Source: Aeromicrobium sp. 9AM (GTDB lineage: Bacteria; Actinomycetota; Actinomycetes; Propionibacteriales; Nocardioidaceae). Taken from it: a stretch of 64,000 nt of DNA. Positions 59,666-64,000 of this stretch are shown in pieces; position 1 is the stretch's first letter; the number at the start of each line of letters is the position of its first letter. Made by a program: the position numbers and the translations under genes. The stretch covers positions 744,001 to 808,000 of the forward strand of contig NZ_LR733304.1 in the NCBI RefSeq assembly GCF_902506105.1. Direction: 5' to 3'. The notes beneath the pieces are model-generated. The model ran no database searches and had not been told where the DNA came from. It saw only the letters and a program-made list of their open reading frames with translations.

Positions 59666-60517
59666 TCAGGCGAGGCTGCGGAGCGTCTCGACGATCGGGG
59701 TCGTGGGACGGCCGATCAGCGAGCTCAGCTCGCCGGTGGCGAGCTCGAGGTCGCCCTGCTTGATCCCGGCGTCGACTCCCGTGATGAAGCCGATGAGGCC
59801 GGCATCGAGGCCTACCGAGGTGAGGATCGCGGACTGCTCGTCGGCGGACACGTTGGCGACCGAGACCGGCTTGCCGACGACCTCGGAGAGCGCAGCGGCG
59901 AGATCGTCGTGCGTCCAGGCGACGTCGCCGGCCAGCTCATAGACACGCTTGACCGGTCCGTCGGTGGTCAGGATGACGGCAGCGGCCTCGGCGAAGTCCT
60001 GGCGTGCAGCGCTGGCCACGCGACCGTCGCCGGCGCTGGTCAGGACCGAGCCGGTGGCGGCAGCGGTCTCGACGGCCGATGCGTAGTTCTCGTGGTACCA
60101 GTTGTTGCGCAGCACGACGTGATCCACGGCGGTCGAGGCGAGGTACTGCTCGGTCTCGAGGTGTTCGGGTGCGACAGGAAGCGTCGACGTGTCGACCTGG
60201 GGCGCGCTGGTGTAGACCACGCGTGAGACGTCGTTGGCGATCACAGCGTCGATCACGTTGCGGTGCTGCTGCGTGCGCTTGCCGAACTCGTTGCCCGAGA
60301 TCAGCAGCACCCGGTCGATGCCGGCGAGAGCGGCTTCGAGGGCGGCGGTGTCGTCGTAGCCCGCGATGCGTACGTCGACGCCCTTGGCGGCGAGCGGCTC
60401 GGCCTTGGCGGCGTCGCGCACGATCGCGACGATCTGGTCGGGAGTCGTACGTGCGAGCAGCGCGTCGACGACGAGCGTGCCCAGCTGTCCAGTGGCAGCG
60501 GTGACGGCGATGGTCAT
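59666..60517 (-). CDS. qorB: NAD(P)H:quinone oxidoreductase QorB-like (atypical SDR, NmrA type)
   Basis: The 283-residue protein has the NmrA-type dinucleotide motif TAATGQLGTLVVDALLAR and, downstream, VLLISGNEFGKRTQQHRNVIDAV and VLRNNWYHENY, close to E. coli QorB (YtfG). QorB reduces quinones with NADPH. It is divergent from an HxlR regulator, as qorB is in E. coli (ytfG/ytfH), which supports the name. The intergenic region holds repeated motifs at 60555-60603. Confidence 0.87.
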   Translation of the reverse strand: MTIAVTAATGQLGTLVVDALLARTTPDQIVAIVRDAAKAEPLAAKGVDVRIAGYDDTAALEAALAGIDRVLLISGNEFGKRTQQHRNVIDAVIANDVSRVVYTSAPQVDTSTLPVAPEHLETEQYLASTAVDHVVLRNNWYHENYASAVETAAATGSVLTSAGDGRVASAARQDFAEAAAVILTTDGPVKRVYELAGDVAWTHDDLAAALSEVVGKPVSVANVSADEQSAILTSVGLDAGLIGFITGVDAGIKQGDLELATGELSSLIGRPTTPIVETLRSLA

Positions 60518-60554
60518 GGGTGGTTCCTCTCGGTGGGTGTCGCTCTCGAACGTA

Positions 60555-60603
60555 CACTAACGATCAGAAAGCACAAACTTTGAGTAAGCACTAACGAAGT
60601 GCT
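60555..60603. promoter_or_regulatory. Repeated motifs between qorB and the HxlR regulator
   Basis: CACTAACGA occurs twice as a direct repeat (60555-60563 and 60589-60597), and AGCACT-N5-AGTGCT is an inverted repeat (60587-60603). A -35-like TTTGAG (about 60579) and -10-like TAGTCT (about 60603) surround them toward the HxlR gene, so they are probably its operator. Confidence 0.55.
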
Positions 60604-60630
60604 AGTCTGCGGTCAACAGGAGGACGCATC

Positions 60631-60996
60631 ATGGCTGAGGATCCGAGACGACCGTTCGACGTGTTCAACGGCGCATGCCCGTCGCGTGAGGTGCTCGAGC
60701 ACGTCACGAGCCGATGGGGTTCCCTCACGCTCGCGGCACTCAGTCCCGAGCCGGCGCGCTTCGGCGAGCTGCGGCGCTGCGTCGACGGCGTCAGCGACAA
60801 GATGCTGTCGCAGACGCTCAAGTCCCTGGAGGCCGACGGTCTGGTCGAGCGTCACGTGCAGTCGACGATGCCGCCCAACGTCGACTATCGCCTCACGCCT
60901 GACGGCGAGACGGTCGCCGAGGCGGTCAAGGCGCTGATCCTCGCGCTCTACGGCGTGATGCCTCACGTCATGAAGGCCAAGGCGAAGTCGGCCTGA
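60631..60996 (+). CDS. HxlR-family transcriptional regulator
   Basis: The 121-residue winged-helix protein reads CPSREVLEHVTSRWGSLTLAAL, FGELRRCVDGVSDKMLSQTLKSLEADGLVERHV and YRLTPDGETVAEAV, the HxlR pattern; Cys14 in the N-terminal part matches the redox-sensing cysteine used by several members. It probably represses qorB and itself and responds to quinones or other electrophiles. It is convergent with mug. Confidence 0.9.
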   Translation: MAEDPRRPFDVFNGACPSREVLEHVTSRWGSLTLAALSPEPARFGELRRCVDGVSDKMLSQTLKSLEADGLVERHVQSTMPPNVDYRLTPDGETVAEAVKALILALYGVMPHVMKAKAKSA

Positions 60997-61003
60997 CCAC
61001 CGC

Positions 61004-61567
61004 TCAGTCGGCGGGCTGGACCACGCCGGCCGCGACGGCCGCCTCGCGATAGGCGGCAGCCAGCGAGTCGACCGTCTCGTGGGCGTTCAGCCCGCTGGGA
61101 TTGGGCACGACCCACAGCTGCGCGTCGCCGATCGGCTCCTCCTGGCGGCCCGCGTGTGCGGCCTTGCGACCGAAGGCCGTGCGGTACGACGTGATGCCGG
61201 CGATCGCGACGATGCGGGGCCGATGCTCCTCGACGAATGCCTCGAGGCGAGCGCGGCCCTCCACCAGCTCGCTCGCGCTCAGCTCGTCGGCGCGAGCAGA
61301 GGCACGGGCGACGATGTTGGTGATGCCGACGCCGCGGCTCAGCAGAGCAGGCCTGGCGTCCTCCGGCGTCATGACGTCCGCGGGCAGGATGCCGGCAAGG
61401 CGCAGTGCGGGATAGAACCGGTTGCCCGCTCGGGCGAAGTGCAGTCCCGTCGCGGCGCTCACGAGGCCGGGGTTGATGCCGACGAACAGCAGCCGCAGGT
61501 CGTCACCGACCAGGTCGGGGATCGTGTGCCCGGCGTACGACAGCAGCTCGGCGCGGGTGAAGCCCAT
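61004..61567 (-). CDS. mug: G/U mismatch-specific DNA glycosylase
   Basis: The 187-residue protein matches Mug/TDG: LLFVGINPGLVSAATGLHFARAGNRFYPAL contains the catalytic-site G-I-N-P-G motif, and VVPNPSGLNAH the DNA-intercalating loop. It removes uracil or thymine-type bases mispaired with guanine. Tyrosine follows Arg-Phe where most members have tryptophan (NRFYP), a minor change. It is convergent with HxlR by eight bases. Confidence 0.92.
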   Translation of the reverse strand: MGFTRAELLSYAGHTIPDLVGDDLRLLFVGINPGLVSAATGLHFARAGNRFYPALRLAGILPADVMTPEDARPALLSRGVGITNIVARASARADELSASELVEGRARLEAFVEEHRPRIVAIAGITSYRTAFGRKAAHAGRQEEPIGDAQLWVVPNPSGLNAHETVDSLAAAYREAAVAAGVVQPAD

Positions 61568-61602
61568 CGGCCGAAACTAGCAGCGTCGGTCGGGGCCGGC
61601 CG

Positions 61603-61767
61603 TCATCCCTCGTCGAGGTCGGGCACGACGCGGTCCCCGTCGGGTACGAGGTCCTGGGCGTCATCGTCCGGCCACGCGCTCTCCGACTGTGCTGCCAGGT
61701 CGCCTTCGGCCACGTCGTCAGGGACCTAAGGCACGTCGTCTGGTTCGGGAGTGGGTGGCACGGTCAT
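61603..61767 (-). pseudogene. Small acidic ORF interrupted by an amber codon
   Basis: On the minus strand an ATG (61767) behind the strong ribosome site GAGGAGGAAG opens 54 codons ending at TGA (61603). Codon 14 is TAG (61728-61726). The product would be MTVPPTPEPDDVP, then stop, then VPDDVAEGDLAAQSESAWPD and an acidic tail ending DLDEG. Both halves are alike in acidic, proline-rich composition, so a single base change (for example GAG to TAG) seems to have broken a small acidic protein gene. The 342 bases between mug and the next gene hold little else. Confidence 0.5.
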
Positions 61768-61908
61768 GGCTTCCTCCTCAGTCGCTGATGTCAGGTCACG
61801 TACCCGCCGACGCGTGCAGGTAACGCCCGCCCGCGATTGCCCGCCGGTCGTCAGGGGTAGTCGCGCAACGTACGCGACGAGAGACGCTCGTCCGGAGTGG
61901 AGGACAAC

Positions 61909-62001
61909 ATGTCGGGCACACGCTGGCTGGCCCTCGCGTTCTTTCTCGCGTTCCTCACGATCGGGACGATCATCGTCGTGATCGCCGCGGAGACGTCGTA
62001 G
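61909..62001 (+). CDS. 30-residue single-span membrane protein
   Basis: The short gene encodes MSGTRWLALAFFLAFLTIG, then TIIVVIAAETS: one hydrophobic helix from about residue 6 to 26 with almost no soluble part. GGAGG lies seven bases before the ATG. It is tail-to-tail with the LysR gene (two bases apart). Such proteins often associate with larger membrane complexes; the function is unknown. Confidence 0.6.
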   Translation: MSGTRWLALAFFLAFLTIGTIIVVIAAETS

Positions 62002-62003
62002 CG

Positions 62004-62864
62004 TCAGGCGAGCGACACCAGGACGTCCAGCAGTGCGGCCGTCGGTGGCGGGTCGGGCGGTTCCCCGTACGTCGCCGCGTAGACGTGCCTCGGCGCCCCG
62101 GGGATCTCGTACGCTTTGATGTCGGGGTTGCGGTGTCCACGCAGAGCCAGGCCGGGGATCGTCGCCACCCCCATGCCGGCGGCGACCAGGGCCTGGATGC
62201 CGACCATGTCGTCGGTGGTGAAGGCGACCTCGGGCTCAAACCCCTCGCGACCGCACAGCTCGACGAGGTGTGCCCGGCAGCGGACGCATCCGGCGACCCA
62301 GCGGCTGTCGCGGTGCTGGGCGATCGTGCTGCGGTCGTCGGGCGTCAGGAGATAGGTCGGGTCGTCCTGCACGTGCGTCAACCGGATGCCGGGGGGATCT
62401 GGCTCGGTCTCGTCGTAGCGGAACACGACGGCCAGGTCGACCTCGCCGGCGCGCAGCATCGAGATGGCCTCGGGGGGATGTGTGTCGACGAGGTCCAGCT
62501 GCAGGCCGGGGTGCCGGTCCGCGAGCTGGGCCGAGACCTCGGGCATGAGGGCGACCAGCGCGGAGCCGAACACGGCGACCCGGACCCGGCCGGCGCTGAG
62601 CCCGACATGCGCGTCGAGCTCGGCCGAGGCCGACTCGACCCGGCCGAGGATCTCCGTCGCCCGCTCCGCCAGGACCAGCCCGGCCTCGGTGAGCCGGATG
62701 CCGCGGCCGACCCGTTGGAACAGCTGCGCACCCGTCTCGGCCTCGAGCCGGGCGAGGTGGTGACTGACCGACGGCTGGGAGTAGTGGAGCTCCTGCGCGG
62801 CGGCGGTCACCGATCCATGGCGGGCGACAGCGGCGAGGACGCGAAGGCGGTTGAGATCGAGCAT
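62004..62864 (-). CDS. LysR-family transcriptional regulator
   Basis: The 286-residue protein has the LysR HTH (LRVLAAVARHGSVTAAAQELHYSQPSVSHHLARLE) and a substrate-binding-type effector domain (VRVAVFGSALVALMPEVSAQL, FTTDDMVGIQALVAAGMGVATIPGLAL). It is divergent from the cysteine-dioxygenase-like gene across a short, AT-richer region and probably regulates it. The effector is unknown; a sulfur compound would fit the neighbour. Confidence 0.92.
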   Translation of the reverse strand: MLDLNRLRVLAAVARHGSVTAAAQELHYSQPSVSHHLARLEAETGAQLFQRVGRGIRLTEAGLVLAERATEILGRVESASAELDAHVGLSAGRVRVAVFGSALVALMPEVSAQLADRHPGLQLDLVDTHPPEAISMLRAGEVDLAVVFRYDETEPDPPGIRLTHVQDDPTYLLTPDDRSTIAQHRDSRWVAGCVRCRAHLVELCGREGFEPEVAFTTDDMVGIQALVAAGMGVATIPGLALRGHRNPDIKAYEIPGAPRHVYAATYGEPPDPPPTAALLDVLVSLA

Positions 62865-62938
62865 TCATCAACTCTATCGATGATTTGCTTCCCGAATTGG
62901 CATTGGACGTGATGAATCGGCGGATCCATCCTGAAGTC

Positions 62939-63562
62939 ATGAACTCCACGACATACCCGACACAGCCGGCCCGGGTGGGCCTGCCCGAGCTCCTGGACGG
63001 CATCCGGGACCAGACCGCGCGGGGTCTCGATCACCGCCGTACGGCGTTGGCGGTGGCCGACGTCCTGCGGGAACAGACGCCCGGCGTCGACCTGCTGACC
63101 GAGCAGGAACGCCTCGGCGACCCGGACGAGCTGATCAGCCACGTGCTGCACACCGAGGCGGCATTCTCGGTCAAGGCCGTCGTGTGGCAGCCGGGGCAGC
63201 TCACCGCGATCCACGACCACATCGCCTGGTGTGCGTTCGTCGTGCTGCAGGGCGTCGAGTACGAGACGCTCTACCGCGACCACGTCGACCACCTCACGGA
63301 GATCGGGAGGGCGGAGAACCGGGTCGGCGAGGCCAGTGGCTTCGCCCCTCCCGGCGACATCCACCGCGTGCACAACACCGGCGACGTCACCGCGATCTCG
63401 CTCCACGTCTACGGCGCCGACCTGGGCGCCGACGGAGCGAGCGTCCGGCGGGAGTACGACCTGCCGGTCCGCTGGCCGCGTCCTAGTCGCGACAACCTGC
63501 ACAGGATCTTCACGAGTCGACCCCGATTCCCGACCAGCGACGCTCATACGCTGATGGCATGA
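62939..63562 (+). CDS. Cysteine dioxygenase-like cupin
   Basis: The 207-residue protein has the thiol dioxygenase pattern: TAIHDHIAWCAFVVLQGVEYET supplies the iron ligands His92 and His94, and GDIHRVHN the third (His142). Such enzymes convert cysteine or related thiols to sulfinates with O2. I chose the ATG at 62939 (MNSTTY); an ATG at 62912 and a TTG at 62885 are alternatives, but they lie in the promoter region shared with the divergent LysR gene. The stop overlaps the next gene (ATGA). Confidence 0.83.
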   Translation: MNSTTYPTQPARVGLPELLDGIRDQTARGLDHRRTALAVADVLREQTPGVDLLTEQERLGDPDELISHVLHTEAAFSVKAVVWQPGQLTAIHDHIAWCAFVVLQGVEYETLYRDHVDHLTEIGRAENRVGEASGFAPPGDIHRVHNTGDVTAISLHVYGADLGADGASVRREYDLPVRWPRPSRDNLHRIFTSRPRFPTSDAHTLMA

Positions 63563-64000
63563 CCGCACCCCGCCGCATCCTCGTCGTCGAGGACGAGCCC
63601 ATCATCAACGGCGCGGTCACCGACCGGCTGGTCGCGGAGGGCTATGACGTGGTCCGCGCATGGGATGGACCCGGTGCCGTCGAGGCGTTCACGACGCACG
63701 AGCCCGACCTGGTGCTGCTGGACGTGATGCTGCCGGGCTTCGACGGCCACGAGGTGTGCCGCCGTATCCAGGCCGTGCGTCCGGTGCCGGTGCTGATGCT
63801 CACCGCGCGCGATGACGAGGCCGACATCCTCGTGGGCCTGGCGGTCGGCGCGGACGACTACCTCACCAAGCCGTTCCGCATGCGCGAGCTGGTCGCGCGG
63901 GTCGCAGCCCTACTGCGCCGGGTCGACCGCGCAGCCGAGCTCGCCGGTCAGGGCATGGCCGACCTCGGCGACCTGAGGGTCGACCCCGGTGCCAGGCGGG
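63559..64000 (+). CDS. OmpR/PhoB-type response regulator (3' end outside window)
   Basis: The visible 147 codons encode a full receiver domain: ILVVEDEP with the acidic pair, Asp55 in LVLLDVMLPG as phosphoacceptor, LMLTAR with threonine, and DDYLTKPF with the lysine. The following VAALLRRVDR leads into a winged-helix domain that runs off the window (FADLGDL-like start DLGDLRVDPGAR). It overlaps the dioxygenase gene by four bases; a histidine kinase gene probably follows. Confidence 0.92.
   Translation, partial: MTAPRRILVVEDEPIINGAVTDRLVAEGYDVVRAWDGPGAVEAFTTHEPDLVLLDVMLPGFDGHEVCRRIQAVRPVPVLMLTARDDEADILVGLAVGADDYLTKPFRMRELVARVAALLRRVDRAAELAGQGMADLGDLRVDPGARR

Overview
This window is high-GC, densely coded DNA with leading GTG starts, many ATGA stop/start overlaps, F420 (deazaflavin) biosynthesis genes and F420-dependent oxidoreductases. 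It suggests an actinobacterium, probably of the Nocardioides/Aeromicrobium type. The genus is an inference from gene content only. No rRNA, complete tRNA, CRISPR array or transposase was seen.

Bases 1-2174 hold the end of a dihydroxyacetone-kinase-like operon (dhaK 3' part, dhaL, and an orotidine-decarboxylase-superfamily enzyme). Bases 2179-34191 form one large accessory catabolic cluster. It contains a TetR regulator, two complete peptide/nickel-type ABC importers (3048-8465 and 26371-31907), and a central operon (9551-17198). That operon encodes an NTF2-FMO monooxygenase, a CaiB/BaiF CoA-transferase, a glutaryl-CoA-dehydrogenase-type enzyme, an aldehyde dehydrogenase, an orphan PdxS and a zinc alcohol dehydrogenase. 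The cluster also carries its own F420 supply (CofC/FbiD, an Fgd paralogue, CofGH-type FO synthase), an LLM F420-dependent oxidoreductase, a cyclase-family hydrolase, a shikimate-dehydrogenase-like protein and a dimethylformamidase-like amidohydrolase. The enzymes read as a route that uses reduced F420 and a monooxygenase on an imported, probably nitrogen-containing compound. It would open the compound by C-N hydrolysis and drain the carbon through a C5 semialdehyde, glutarate and glutaryl-CoA. The substrate is not proven.

The strongest new observation is a 16-bp inverted repeat, consensus TMGGACRNNYGNCCKA. It occurs at ten places in this cluster, at the promoter of every transcription unit from the TetR gene to the second transporter, and in most cases between the -35 and -10 boxes. 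It defines a compact regulon, most likely controlled by the TetR gene at 2179-2793. Two other regulatory genes in the cluster are broken: a four-HTH XRE protein and a second IclR copy.

Bases 34192-36660 hold a lone phospholipase-D-type protein followed by a tRNA-3'-end-like sequence, a plausible island boundary. From 36.7 kb onward the genes look like ordinary chromosome: a LuxR-type two-component system with a degenerate kinase, a secreted beta-helix protein, small metabolic enzymes, trmB, mobA/fdhD, a PadR pair, a YccA membrane protein, lipases, a pirin, an ABC exporter under a clear SoxR-type promoter, a CYP102-like P450 with a divergent TetR gene, a qorB/HxlR pair, mug, a LysR/cysteine-dioxygenase-like pair, and the start of an OmpR-type response regulator.
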